Part shown: piece after piece, positions 40,289 through 53,399 of the stretch
How positions within the stretch are numbered: the first letter of the stretch is position 1
Layout of the letters: every line of letters begins with the position of its first letter
NCBI RefSeq assembly: GCF_019578655.1
Contig: NC_063258.1
Span: 31,624,802-31,688,801 of the forward strand
Length of the DNA: 64,000 nt
DNA from: Ricinus communis
Lineage: Eukaryota; Streptophyta; Magnoliopsida; Malpighiales; Euphorbiaceae
Direction: 5' to 3'
Notes under the pieces: generated by a model
The model's input: the letters and a program-made list of their open reading frames with translations, nothing else
Database searches by the model: none
What the model was told of the DNA's origin: nothing
Program-made: the position numbers and the translations under genes

Positions 40289-42922
40289 AATATACTAGAA
40301 ATGGAAAATAAGGACCATATAGAGTTTCTTCTTTTGTCTCTCCTTTGATGGATTCCTTCTTCCCCCGTAATTGAGAATGTAAAGAATGTCTTGTACTTGA
40401 TGTTGAAAGATAGGGTAAAGGGACCTGCAGAATTTTTGGCGGATCTTTGTTAATTTATTGAAGGAATCATCCCTGTATGTATGTCTGCGAGAAGGATTAC
40501 TATTCTGCAGCAAAACTGCACATATTTTCTGATTCCTGTATGTGCATGGATCCAAATTGGCCTTGTTTTATATTTATAGAATTTAGCAAATAAAGTCGTG
40601 TCATTCTATGTAGCCCGTTGGATGATAAGATAATCTCTACTGCATGTTAATTATTTAAGTGATGATAGTGTATAGAAAAAATAATTTCTTTTTCAGTCGT
40701 TATATAGCTAACTATTAATATAATGGGCATCTTTAATATATCTTTTTATGTTATAAAATTAATCAATATAAAATTAAATAATAATTTAATAGAAATTATA
40801 ATTGATAATATATCATATAATATGGAAAATTGTTATTAATCTATTAATAATATGTTGAAAATGACTAATATTCTTAAAATAAAAGTTATTGTTTAATTTA
40901 TTATTTAAATTATAATTATTAAATTATGTTTATTTAATCAGAGGATATAAATTCGATAATATAATAATTTCAAAAGAACATAAAATTACACATTGTTTTA
41001 AAAACTAATATACATATCAAATATTTTTGTGTTAAATTTTCTATCTTAGCATGCATATGGATGTATTCTATTATTCCAAAATTTTAATTGTACCTTTTTT
41101 AGAAAAATTAGAATTTAATTAATGATTTGATCAATTATTTTATTATATTCAGTTCAATTCGTAATCAAGTAATCCATGTCCACTTGCAAAAACTTATCTT
41201 AAATCTCTAAAAGCTACAAATGACAAATCATTGATTCCAATACAAAACCAAGAAGAAAAGAACCCTTGTCATCCATTATCGCCATATCAACAGCCTTGCC
41301 GTACATCGCTCCCTATTCAGAAGGTAATTTACACATGCATACCATTTGATAGGCACATGACAGATTCACTCAAAACTAATTCACATGTCTGCGAATTCCT
41401 ATTCACAGACTAAAGCAAGGCGTAAATCGACCCAACCCCGATTTATCAATAACTAATTCTCATTCCTCTAAAAAGAAATTAGAAGAAGAAGAAGAATCAA
41501 CAGCAGTAGAAGAATTTGATTAAAGAGAAGACTCAAGCTCTGATCATCAAGTTTTAGTCGGTACAGAAAGAGAAACTGAAATCACTTATCCGAGAAGAAG
41601 AACTCAAAATGTTCTAAAGTCCCTCGGTGAAATTATTCCAAAAAGGATGTGATAGAATAGAGATTGACAGACAATTTCAGAATTTTGGTGAGAAAACTAA
41701 CAGGTTTGGTTATTTTATGTTTCTTGAAAGCTTAGAAAAAGAGTGTTATGAACGAGGGTCATAATATTAGTGTGGTTCTAAGCAGATCCCACCCCACTGC
41801 TAATGGACGCATTAACAGCATCAGTAATAAAAAGTTAAATTAAACATTTTAAAAATATTTAGAGCTTAAATGAAATTGTTTAAACATTTCGATGGTTAAT
41901 TATAATATTAGATAAAAAATCAAGAGCTTATTTATATTTCTTTTACTAAGAAAATTATTAAACTAGCCCTAAATCTATCTGTACTCATGTTAACATTTCT
42001 AAATTAGCCCTTACTTAAAATTTTTGAGATAAAATTAAAGTTTAGCTCCTAAATTTCGGGTCAAAGGTTAAATTTGCCATTTTAACCTTTGAATCGTGGC
42101 GTTGGATTATAAAATTAGATTTAAATCATATTTAATTTAAAGATGAAGTAAATTTATAAAAATTTTAAAGATATATATATTAATGAAATTTATTATTAAA
42201 ATAATTTTTTAACATCTATAAAGTGTATTCCACGTATTATATCAACCACGAATTACAGTTTATTTAAGATAAAAAACTATATGCATTAAAAAAACAAAAG
42301 TCGAGAGGATCAATACGGCTTTTGACTATAAATATGGGGTTAAATTGGACATTTTAATCAGAATGGTTCATGTCTAATATAATGTAAACGGTACAATGCT
42401 TATGGTAAATTTAGTTCGTTTACCTTTTTCTTTTTCTTTTTTTAAACAAATTTTGAAGTAACACAATTCTAAGTTTCTCATATCAGCAAAGAAAAGTCAT
42501 CACTATACTGCTACTCATGGACTGAATTAATATATCAAATTAAAATAAATAAAAGTAATTATATAATAATTTTATTTTTACTAAAGAAATATTTTATGCA
42601 TCCAAATTAAATATAAAAAAATAGTACATGGGTGATTAAAATATGCAGCTCAGCTTGTAGTTGTACCCTTCATCTACGGTAACAAGAAACAAGAAATGAA
42701 TTCAACCTCATAAATATAAAGTGCATAACGGCAGCGTATCACCCGACTGTTAAAGGCACCGTCAATCATATCCCTGTCCCTACAACAGTTCAAAAATCTA
42801 AAATAATAGCGGGGCATTTGAATTTGAATTAGTAACGGGCTAACGGCCTCCTTCATTTTCTTTCTTTTACTCTGCCATTTTCCACACCATTCACCACCAC
42901 AGCACAACACTACACAACAAAA
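40289..42922. other. Intergenic, AT-rich
   Basis: 40620-41200 is AT-rich and empty. 41220-41700 is less AT-rich with purine-rich runs (GAAGAAGAAGAAGAA near 41480), but gives no frame longer than about 60 codons. 41980-42370 looks like worn repeat DNA. The 42700-42922 stretch is the likely promoter and leader of the DUF936 gene. Confidence 0.5.
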
Positions 42923-45752
42923 ATGGCTTCTCTCACTCCAGGAATCCTCCTAAAGCTCCTCCAGTCCATGAACTCCACAACTCGCGTCACCGGCGACCAC
43001 CGCTCACCTCTCCTTCAAGTGACCGGCATAGTCCCTGCCCTTGCCGGATCAGATCTCTATTCTAACCAAGGCTTCTACGTTCAACTCTCTGATTCTCTCA
43101 ACTCTACCTACATTTCCCTCTCTGACCGCGACAACGATCTCATTCTCTCTAATCGCCTTCAACTCGGTCAATTTGTTTACATCGATCGGTTCGAATTTGA
43201 CTCTCCTGTCCCTAGGGTTTGTGGCATCCGTCCTATAGCCGGCCGCCATCCTTTTGTTGGGACACCTGAGCCACTAATTGCGCGGATTTCTGCATCGAGG
43301 AAAGACTTTGTTATTCAACCTGTGGATAATTCTGAGTACACGGTGGATCCCATTGCTGTTTATTTGGCTAACAAGAAATTTGATGACTCGGCAAGGAATG
43401 AGAAAAAACAAGTTAAGAGCAGTGAAATAGTAAGACAACCACTTGCGCCGCGAGATAATATTTCAAATTCGGATGAAAATAAGGTGCCTCAGAGATTCTG
43501 TTCCCCGGGTGGAGCAAAAAGATCAGTCTCTGTGGGGAAGAAGAATGTGGTGGAACGAGATCCTTCTCCTGCGGGAAAAGGGAAGAGATCATCATCCCCA
43601 GCGCCTTCAAAATGTGTTGTTCCGAGCTTGGTGGCAGCACGAGAGGAGAACAGGAAGGTGTCAAGGGAGCCAGCCATTATTGTTCCCTCAAGGTATAAGC
43701 AGCCATCGCCTAGCAGGACTAATCCACGAAGGACTTCGCTTTCTCCTGGGAGGAGGTTGTCTGGTGGAGTCAAAGTATCTCCTGTTGTGGCAGATTCTGC
43801 TGGTAAGAAAGCTATTCCCGGGATTTCAGAGGCAGTTATCGCCTCTGCAAAGAGTACTAGTAGCAGCAGTAGTAGTAGGAAGAAGAGTTGGGATGAGAAG
43901 CCAGCTATGATTGGTTCAGGAGAGCTGAAAGAGAGAGGTGATGTGAAGAAGAAGCAGCCAGATCTGCAAGCAATTTTGAGGACTCAGGTGAATTCACTTA
44001 TATTGCTGAGAATTTGTAGAATTGTAATGTTTACTTGTTGGGCTTCTATATTTCTTGTTTCTCTGAGTATTTGTTTATTCTCTAAGGTTATGTTTTTAGA
44101 ATTTTCTTTATTAGACTAATCATCTGTTTCAGTCTCAATCAAACAATTAAATTCAGACTAAACTATAATGACTTAATATGTAAATATGGTCTGCGGAAAT
44201 CAACAGCTGATATCTTCCATTTAAATACCTCCTTTTAGGTTGATTTATTTCCTCCATATCTACCTTATGTATACTTGATATATCTGTTCCAGTTGTCTAT
44301 TTCCCTTTTAGACTAAGGGTGATGTGCTTCTTTTGTTTCGGGAATCTAATCTTTCAGTGGATGTTTCAGGCTGCCCTCTCTAGGCGTCTAAGTGATGCAA
44401 ATAGTCGACAATCTAATCAGGATGATGATTCCTCAAGCAACGAGACAACAAAGAGTGATTCTCCAGAAGCTCGGGACAAAGAGAAGCCAACTTGCGCTGC
44501 TTTGGGTTTCACTGTACACGAGAAGAAATGGACTGATGGCAGTATTTCTTTGGATACAGTCTCTGAAGAACTTGCAAAACTTGGAAAGGTAAAAATATGG
44601 AATCTAATTCTTCCTGTACTTGTGTAGGAAGTTAGCACCAGCTTCAGTTTGTAATCACCACATGTTTGTGAATTCACATGCTTATAGCGAACCTTCAGAA
44701 GCCTGATGGTTTAGTTGAGGCAAGAATTGCTGAATATAATATGTGTAAAAGTAAGTCAGTTATAAATTCTCTCATTTTGACTAAATGCAGGAGGCAATAC
44801 AAAGGAAGGTCCTTGCTTCCGCAGCTGCCGCTGAAGCATTGGAGGAAGCTATTGCTACTGAGACTATTATAAGGAGTTTAAGGTATGCTAGTGAAATCTC
44901 TCTTCTGCACATGCATTTTGAATTTCCAATTCCATACAACATTAGCAACATTTGACATTTTAAATTATTCATTTACACATCAATAAGGTGTCTCCTAAAA
45001 ATCTGTTTTGTGTTTTAATGAATATAGTTGTAGTATAATGCGAACATAATATTATCCCATCTACCAATTGCAGTGTATTTTCAGAACTTTCTTCTATATC
45101 CAAGGCCGGGAATCCTTTACCAACAATTGATAGATTTTTCTCAATTTATGATGACGTTGTGAAATATACTGTGACTGCTGAGTCAGTTGCTGCTAGCCAC
45201 TCGTCTGATCAGACCACCATTCCGACTCAGCAATCAAAGTCTGCTTCTCTATGGGTTGAAGCTGCTTTAGCGACTGATCTTGAGATTGTTTCCCTGCTGC
45301 ACAGTAAGAGTAGTGATCCTCCAACTACTCTGCCAAGAAGTTTGTCCAAACGACAGTCTTTAAAGGCTAGTTCATCAGCAGCAGTGGATCCTATAGTTGG
45401 AGTTTGGACAAGGGGCAAAGGAATGAAAGAAACAGTAGAACTTGCAATGAAGTTGCAGGCTGAGATGCAATTATGGTTTGTAAGGTTTGTGGAGGAGTCC
45501 CTGGATGCAAGTTTTCGTGCATTGGGGGAACGTAGTACTGATGGAATTAAAGCAATGCCTTTAAGCTCTAGCTCCATTGCAGCTATCTTACCGCAGTTGA
45601 AGAGGGTAAATGATTGGTTGGACCGTATAGTGTCAAAGAACGATGAACTTCTTATGCAAAAGATTGAGAAGCTGAAGCGAAAAATCTATGGCTTTGTCAT
45701 TCAGCATGTTGGAACAGCCTTTGATAACTCCTCGCAGGTTGCTTCCTCTTGA
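42923..45752 (+). CDS. DUF936 family protein
   Basis: Four exons, 42923-43987, 44370-44588, 44791-44882 and 45074-45752, give 684 residues. The N-terminus (about residues 1-130) starts [17 protein letters not shown] and contains [10 protein letters not shown] and [17 protein letters not shown], the conserved plant DUF936 opening. A long basic Ser/Pro-rich linker follows, then an Ala-rich helical C-terminal part ([38 protein letters not shown]). No signal peptide or membrane segment. The molecular function of the family is not established. The end is uncertain: CAG-GTTGCT near 45738 could be a splice donor, which would change the last few residues. Confidence 0.88.
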
Positions 45753-48700
45753 TATATGCTATTTAATTATTTATCTGTTCTTTTCTCTTTTTTTAAATTG
45801 TTTTGACACTGCACTTTTAGAAATTCTCGCTTGTTTAAATTTACTTAAACAAGAAATGCTGCTCTAAAGCAATTTGTTTTGTATCATTTTATGTTTTCAC
45901 TTCTTCTGCTATTCATTGGCTAGTGCTTATTTGTAGATTCGTTCTGAGAATTAAAGTTTATAGCTATAAGTTTCCTTTCAATTTTCTTCCTCTTACTGGC
46001 AGGATCAATACACCCTTTTTAAAGGAATAGGCACATCTCCATTCAATTTCTTTTGTGCTATTGTTACATTAATGGAACTTTTCTATTTTTTCAAGCAAGA
46101 TTTCCATGTGTGACCCCATGACAAGATTTACTTGAAGCACATGTATCCAAAGCCTGCTGTTTTATGCTTGTATGTTACCAATCAACTTTTGAGTTGGGGG
46201 GGGAGTTCTGGATTTTCTCTAGATAAGGTGTGAGGATAAAAAAAGGCTTGTTTGTTTTTCCGCCATTGGACCCTAACAGCACAATAAATTTGATTTCGTT
46301 TTTTTCTTTTTAATACTTTCAATTAATCTGGTACTAAATTCTTGTTTATAATGCTATAACAGAGCCCAGAAGCCAGAAGTTATTGCATATGCATGCTTTA
46401 ACCCTGTTGCTCTCTTAGGTAGTTATTAACTAGCCCTATACTTTTATTGACTTGTTAACCGTCTTTCTAACTTTAGTTAATTCTTACAAAAATAAAAATT
46501 AAATATCATTTTATTGAATAATATTATTAATAATACAATGGATAACATCATATAATAAATTTTTTGAATTTCGAATTTAAAATTAAATAATTTATAAATT
46601 GATTAAGTAATGATATCTATAGATTTATATCCATAAAAGTAATATTAGATTTAGACAGAGGATAAATGATAGTATGTTTTTATTTATATTTTAATTATTT
46701 TTATATTTTTGATAAAATTAGATTTATAATATTATATTCTTAGTTAATGATATATTTAATATATTATACTTAGAGAAAATGTTTTAATAATATATCTTAA
46801 TAACTCTATATTTTTAATTTCTAATTTATTTTGATATAAACTCTTAAATATGATATATTGTTTTAGCCTTATAATAAATTTACATTTTTACACTTTTTAA
46901 TTTAAAATGAATATTCCTAAAAATAGTTTAATAATTTTTGAGAAAATGTGATAGCCAGATAGGTTTAATATTTATTCTTCAAATGGTTCATTTATACGCA
47001 TAATAAAAAATACATATTTTTAAAATATATTTAATTCATAAAAACGAAAAAACTATTAAAGAAAACTATCTTTTAATACCAGAAAAACATCTTTTTAAAT
47101 ATAAAATAGTTTGCCCCATGTGGGACCAAATCCTTTGCATGCCTGACAAGTGTCCTCTTCCCTTACCTTCTTATCCACCTGTACATTGCAACACTCACTC
47201 ACATATAGACCTTCCCAACTAAATGCCAAGAGCAATCTCATCATATCTCAAATTCAGTCAATTTTTTCATAATACTATTTTTAAATAAATAAAATAACTT
47301 ATAATAATAAATATTTATATAAAATTATTTAAAATATAGAAATTAAGTAAATAAATATCTAATTTTACATACAATAATAATAATATAATTGTCCGATCAC
47401 CAAATAGTATGGATGTAAAAATTTACTATTTATTATAAATTATATACAAAATTAATATAAAAAGTCTATAATAAATAAATATAATAAAATATAATATTAC
47501 TTAAATAAATAAGTTAGATAAAAAGTGTTTTAAAATCAAATTTATAAAATTAGTGATTAATTAAAATTAAATTAGTTATAATTATTTATTAGTCACATAA
47601 AATTTTTAAATCAAATACCTTTTTCTTTTAATTAATAATAGTATACATGGATATTAATTATACACTTTCAGAAATATTCCTTTTTAATTTAATATATGAC
47701 GTATACAAGATTTGTCAAGAAAAAACAATGAACAGAAGTTAAGAAAAATGCACAAAATTAGTGCACATTAAAAAGAGATCTTCGTTGGACAATAGTATGT
47801 TACTAGGTATAAATCATGCAAATAATGTGAATTCTCGAACAATTAATGCTAAAGAAACAAATTAACTGAAATGGTCCTCATTTAAGTAATAACATTTTTT
47901 TTATTTAGTGCTAAATAATTAAAAACATGTGAAGATAATTTTTTTATGTATCTAGAAAAAAATAAAATATTTTATGTATAATAAAATTCTAAATAAGAAA
48001 TTTTGATATATAACTAAAATATATAGCTATTTTTAAAAAATATAAAAAATATCATATTGATCAAATCAATGTACCGTGGCTTATATATATTAAATCTAAA
48101 TTGTAAGTTAATTTATAATATAAATTGTAAAATAAAATTATGTTTTTTTGTTGAATTTGTATTAATAGATTATTATTAGTAGGTGTTATATGTATTTTAT
48201 TTAATAAAAGTGGTTATAATAAAAAAAATTGTAAAATGATATTTTACTCTCATTAAAAGGAAAAATTCTTTGAGTTTTAGCTAAAACATTAATAAGAGAT
48301 ATATTTTCTCATTCTAGTTTAATTTCACAATATTTATCTTTCTATCATAAAGTGATAATCCGTTTATAATTTACAATGTACGATGTTTTAATTAATATAT
48401 TTTATTATTTTTATAATATAAAAAAGTGTATTTTTTCTATAATTATTGATAAAGTTAATAATTAAAAAGAGGGGACGAGTGCAATAATTTAGCACATATG
48501 ATACGAGAAAGAAAAAAACGACTATCTATTTTTATCCACGTTTACTCATAATAACCCTAGCGAAGTGCCCATCCACGTTGGCCCCTTCTTTTTTTCCTCA
48601 CAAGAGCGCAACACAAACAGAGTGAGTTCCGTTTCTTCTTCTCCATCAAATCAAACCCAAACAGAAGCACTTCAAGCTCCGTACCTCCATTAACTCCTTC

Positions 48701-48810
48701 CCCCTTTACAGCACCAAAACGAACCGTCTGTTGCCTTCTGTTATCTGTTTTTACATTTTTATTTTAAACGAACAGTTTTTACATTGCTCTGGATTTGACG
48801 GGATAGAAAG
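45753..48810. other. Intergenic, extremely AT-rich
   Basis: 46450-48520 is the most AT-rich long stretch of the window, with no open frame above 60 codons and no clear repeat ends. 48590-48810 is GC-richer and CT-rich, the likely promoter and leader of the next gene. Confidence 0.5.
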
Positions 48811-50847
48811 ATGGCGGGTAAAAAAGATGAGAGCTTGAATAGTAAAAACGTGTTTGCAGCACTAAGTAGTTTAAGAAAGAAGAAGAAATCAGAGAAAGAG
48901 AAAAACGGATCCTCCAACACTGATTTGGAAAAGAAGGGAATTGTTGAAAAGAAAGTGTTTTGGGCTCCGGCCCCACTCACCGTCAAATCATGGGCTGATG
49001 TTGATGATGAAGATGATGACGATTATTATGCTACCACTGCCCCACCTGTGCCTGTCTGGGGTGGCGATACACTGGATTCTAAGCAGGAAAAGGAGGACGA
49101 GGCTGTTGTGGAGGTACTACTAGTAAGGGCTTTTTGTTTTAATAATAAAAAATTTATTTTTAATGTTTTATTTAGTTATGGTGTAATTGTTTGAATTTTT
49201 CAATTATAGATGTGTTTGATTGCATGAGATAAAGCATTGTTTGTTTATTTCTCTTCTTTATTTATTTACTTGTAAGTACTTATCGTTGGCTAATAATTTC
49301 TGGGGAACAAAGTTTTAACTTTTTTAGTTGTTGGCTAATGTATTTTTTTCTGTTTTAAGAAAAATGATTTTGTCGAGTGATAAAACTTTCCTTACATGGA
49401 TTTCTGCTTTGGTTGATGTTACGTGTTCAATAGTTATGTCAAGATGGATTTTATCTTTTGATGTTTGATTGGTTCTTACATTGTTTTCACAATGTTCTCT
49501 GCTTTTTCTTTTTGGACTTCTTATACTCGCAATTGCTATCGATATGTTAGTTTTACATTAAATTTTCTGCTAACCTGCCAGGCTGTCATGATTGGCATTT
49601 GGGGCTAATAGAATGGTGTTTTGGAGATGCTATGCATTTGGTGCTTTAAGTTTTGCTGTTACCGTTCTTTGAATAATTTTGTTTGATAATTTTCTCACAA
49701 AAGTTTTATTCTTAAATGTAAACTATACTTTATATCTCAGGAAAGTGAAAGTGAGGTAGAAGGTCTTGATGAAGTTGATGACGATGTTGAGGAGGATCAT
49801 GAAAATGAACATGAGCTTGAGGCGCCCGTATTTATTAAGAAGCCTCCAGAAGAATCAACACGCAAAGAATCTGAAAGGCAGCTTTCTAAGAAGGAACTGA
49901 AGAAAAAGGGGCTTCAGGAACTTGATGCAGTTCTTGCTGAGCTGGGATATAATAAACAGGAGACCAGTAGCCAAGATGATTTCCATGGTAACTTCGCATT
50001 TGTTTAGTTTTACATTGGTTTGTCATATCTGTCAGTTCTTTTTCTTGTCGTTTGTTTTTGGTGTCCGACTGAGATGTTTGAATGGACTTCTTTGCTGATG
50101 TAATACTGTCTAAACATATAACTCCTTTTGTTTTCTGAAATTGGAGCTTAAGAAGTTGGGAGATTTCACCTCTTTCTTTGAAATGTTCTTATCCCAACCA
50201 TTCTTTTCCATGTCTAATTTTCATGTGATTGGAGGGGTCCCCTTACAAACTATATAATGCCTTTTTTCTTATTCTCTTTAAGCATTTAGGAGGCTTAAAG
50301 AGAAACAGCATTTGTATAACATTGACAATTCAACTATCATGCGCATGGTTATCTTTTTCCCTGAGATAATGCTTGCTTTGATTTGTGGTCGAGCTGAAAA
50401 CTTAGTTGTACTTGATTAATTTGCTATGCAGTATTTCTTACATGAAATAATTTTCGTCTTAATGCAGTTGTACAAGAGAAGAAAACAGAGAATGATAGAG
50501 AGGTAGAGAAGAAGGGTAATGCACATGGCGAGAGCAAAAGTTCGAAAAAGAAGAAAAAGAAGGAAAAAACGTCAAAGGAGGCAAAGGAATCCCATGGCCA
50601 GCCTCATGATGAAGATGTTGGGAATGGGATACATGAAACTGCTGAGACAGAGCAGGTCGATGATGCGCCTGCTGTTGATGTGAAAGCACGTTTGAAGAAA
50701 GTGGCGTCCGCAAAGAAGAAGAAATCTAGTAGAGAGACTGATGCTGCTGCACGAGCTGCTGCTAGTGAAGCTGCTGCGAGGAATGCAAAGCTTGCTGCTG
50801 CAAAGAAAAAAGAGAAGAATCACTACAATCAGCAGCCGGTTCGGTAA
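48811..50847 (+). CDS. Uncharacterised lysine-rich acidic protein
   Basis: Three exons, 48811-49113, 49741-49987 and 50468-50847, give 309 residues. The order is: basic N-terminus (LRKKKKSEKEK), a conserved-looking block VKSWADVDDEDDDDYYATTA (about residues 57-76), an acidic stretch (ESESEVEGLDEVDDDVEED), a helical block ERQLSKKELKKKGLQELDAV, then a long Lys-rich tail (SSKKKKKKEKTSKEAKE) and an Ala-rich helix (AAARAAASEAAARNAKLAAA). No signal peptide or membrane segment. The composition suggests a nuclear or RNA/ribosome-associated protein, but that is inference. I recognise similar unnamed plant proteins but no assigned function. The exon junctions are phase 0 and phase 1 with good GT/AG. 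Confidence 0.82.
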
Positions 50848-51989
50848 GCCGGCAAAGTGTTTTTTTTTTTTCTTTGCTTCTCTTTCTCATCCTTGAACAT
50901 GTACTTATTAATTTTGTCAATGGGTAATAAGATATCAGGTTCTCATCTTTTGAAAATGACTTTCAACAGGTTTCTTGGTTTTAAATTAGAGGATAGAAAG
51001 ATTCTTAGTTCTTCTTCTTCTTGGATAGTTTAGTGAATCCACATATTTTGGAAGAGCATAATCTAGTTGTCCATCTTTGCATATATTTTAACTGATATTC
51101 TTTTGCCCGAACGACACTTATTTTGGTATCATTTAGAGGTTTTAGCATCTATAACTGTGCATGCCAAATATAAAAGATTTAGCAGATGACGGTGGATCTA
51201 TACTGGACGAAAGGCAGTTATGAATTATGGATTAGTTCACTGCCTGCCAGTCTTGAAAAGATGTATTTTCTTTGAGAATTGATGAGCATTGTCACTTGCA
51301 ACTACTGGCTGACAATGATTCATCAATGAGCTTCCACTCAGGTAGAGGATTGCAAATTCCTGATCCCTGGGATTGGATGTAGTTTTAAGCCTCATTTCTG
51401 TTTATCTACCATCAAATATTTTGTTATCTTGTTTCTACCCCTTTCCTAAGGGTAATGAAAGAGACCTGCCTTTTGTTGGCCATGAAAGATTGCATTTTCT
51501 TCTACTTGTACGTTTCTGTGTTGAAAGCATGCATCTCAATGGGAAAATTACTGTCACATATTCTGGTAGTGCTAGACTAATAGGCCTTCTATAACATCTT
51601 ACCGGGCTTGAGAGCAACACTTTAATGGCCCATTTCTTGATACTTCATACTTAGCATTTGTTAAGACTTGCTGAGGCTTCAAGTTCAACAACCTTCAATT
51701 CATGCATTTGTTGTGCACCCATATACATGCTATTTATCTTGCGATGGATAATGAAGAGCCATGAAAACTTTTAAAGGGGGCAGAATTGTGACTAGAGATA
51801 AATCTTAGCACGATTGATCCAAGTAAATTCTAGTTGTGCGGAGCATGAATAATTTCGCTGTCAACTGTTCCAGACCAATAAAACTTGGAAAAGCCTTCCG
51901 TTGGTATAGCTCTGGTGTCTTTGCATTTCCCAGAAAATTCTCTCTTCTACAAATTGCAGTTGCCTGGTATGATCTCTCTCAACCCAATC
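50848..51989. other. Intergenic between the lysine-rich protein and BAHD genes
   Basis: Same-strand spacer of 1.1 kb; probably the 3' UTR at the left and the BAHD promoter at the right. No repeat or coding frame that I can support. Confidence 0.5.
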
Positions 51990-53399
51990 ATGGCTTCTTA
52001 TGTGCAAGAGCTGCATTTTTCTCACCTAAACATCCCCATAACTATTAGCAATATAGTTCCGATCGTGCCTGCGGGTCCCATACCAGCTGTCTCAGGTGAT
52101 AGCCTTTACCTTTCAAATCTTGATGATATGATTGGAGCTCGTGTATTCACCCCAACAGTATATTTCTACAGAGCAGATTACTTAGATTCTGATAGAAAAT
52201 CTGTCGTGAAAGCATTAAGTGATGCTTTAGCCTGTGTTTTAGTTCCTTACTACCCTTTATCTGGTAGGCTGAGAGAAACCAAGAATGGAAAGTTGGAGGT
52301 CTTTTTTGGACCAGAGCAGGGTGCACTTCTTATTGAGGCATACTCAGAGATGGCCTTAGCTGAACTAGGAGATCTCACGGTGCCAAACCCAGCATGGGCA
52401 CCATTGATTTACAGGTTCCCAGATGAAGAACCTTACAAATTACTTGACATGCCTTTGCTTATTGCTCAGGTGACTCTGTTCAGCTGCGGTGGCTTTAGCC
52501 TAGGCTTGAGACTCTGCCATTGCATGTGTGATGGCATTGGCGCTATGCAGTTTCTTGGAGCATGGGCAGCCACAGCCAGGTCTGGCACCTTGGTGACAAA
52601 TCCTGAACCCTCTTGGGACAGGGAAGTTCTTCAGCCTCGCAACCCGCCAATGGTAAAATATCCTCATATCGAGTTTATGAGAATAGACGATGGCTCAAGC
52701 CTAACAATGTCTTTATGGCAAGGAAAGCTTGTACAGAAGTGCTACCGAATCAGCCGAGAGTTTCAAACTCAACTGAAATCTCTAGCTCAAACAAATGAGA
52801 TGTTTGCCTGCACTACTTTTGATGCCATGGCAGCTCATATTTGGAGGTCATGGGTGAAAGCTATAGATGTAAAACCACAAGAATATAAGCTTAGGTTAAC
52901 ATTCTCTGTCAATGCTCGTCATAAGCTTAAAAACCCGCCATTAAAAGATGGATTCTATGGCAATGTGGTATGTGTAGCATGTGCAGTCAGCTCTGTGTAC
53001 GAGCTTGTCAACGGAAGGCTTGCCGATACTACCCGTTTAGTACGTGAAGCGCGGATTAGTGTCTCAGAGGAATACCTGAAATCAACAATAGATTATGTGG
53101 AGGTGGATAGGCCACAAAGGCTTGAATTTGGAGGGAAATTGTCAATAACACAATGGACAAGATTTTCCATGTACGAGTCTGCAGATTTTGGGTGGGGAAG
53201 ACCAGTTTATGCAGGTCCAATAGACCTGACCCCAACGCCACAAGTCTCAGTATTCCTGCCAGAAGGAGAGGCTGACCCCAGTGGAAGAATGGTGGTCTGC
53301 ATTTGCTTGCCTGAATCTGCAACCAGTAGATTTACAGAGTATTTGTGTTGTCTTGATTATTCAACTGATGAATATGTTAATATGAAAAAGCTGCTATAG
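51990..53399 (+). CDS. BAHD acyltransferase
   Basis: A single exon of 469 residues. The two BAHD signatures are intact: HCMCDG (catalytic His177, Asp181) and DFGWG (from Asp399). Other family blocks are visible: LVPYYPLSGRL, TTFDAMAAHIWRSW, and YGNVVCVACA. BAHD enzymes move an acyl group from acyl-CoA to an alcohol or amine in the cytosol. The overall sequence looks closest to proteins annotated as omega-hydroxypalmitate O-feruloyl or alcohol acyltransferases (suberin/wax-ester type), but the substrate cannot be read from sequence. ATG 51990 (MASYVQELHF) is chosen over the in-frame 51885, because family proteins start shortly before this block and the upstream 35 residues show no homology. 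Lack of introns is common in this family. Confidence 0.92.
   Translation: MASYVQELHFSHLNIPITISNIVPIVPAGPIPAVSGDSLYLSNLDDMIGARVFTPTVYFYRADYLDSDRKSVVKALSDALACVLVPYYPLSGRLRETKNGKLEVFFGPEQGALLIEAYSEMALAELGDLTVPNPAWAPLIYRFPDEEPYKLLDMPLLIAQVTLFSCGGFSLGLRLCHCMCDGIGAMQFLGAWAATARSGTLVTNPEPSWDREVLQPRNPPMVKYPHIEFMRIDDGSSLTMSLWQGKLVQKCYRISREFQTQLKSLAQTNEMFACTTFDAMAAHIWRSWVKAIDVKPQEYKLRLTFSVNARHKLKNPPLKDGFYGNVVCVACAVSSVYELVNGRLADTTRLVREARISVSEEYLKSTIDYVEVDRPQRLEFGGKLSITQWTRFSMYESADFGWGRPVYAGPIDLTPTPQVSVFLPEGEADPSGRMVVCICLPESATSRFTEYLCCLDYSTDEYVNMKKLL

Noticed and set aside
41217..41640. Possible small minus-strand transcript or 30-codon peptide
   Set aside because: The minus strand reads like a CT-rich leader followed by short frames, but nothing is long or recognisable; not enough to call a gene.
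42674..42910. Minus-strand 78-codon frame upstream of DUF936
   Set aside because: It overlaps the promoter and leader of the DUF936 gene and shows no family resemblance.
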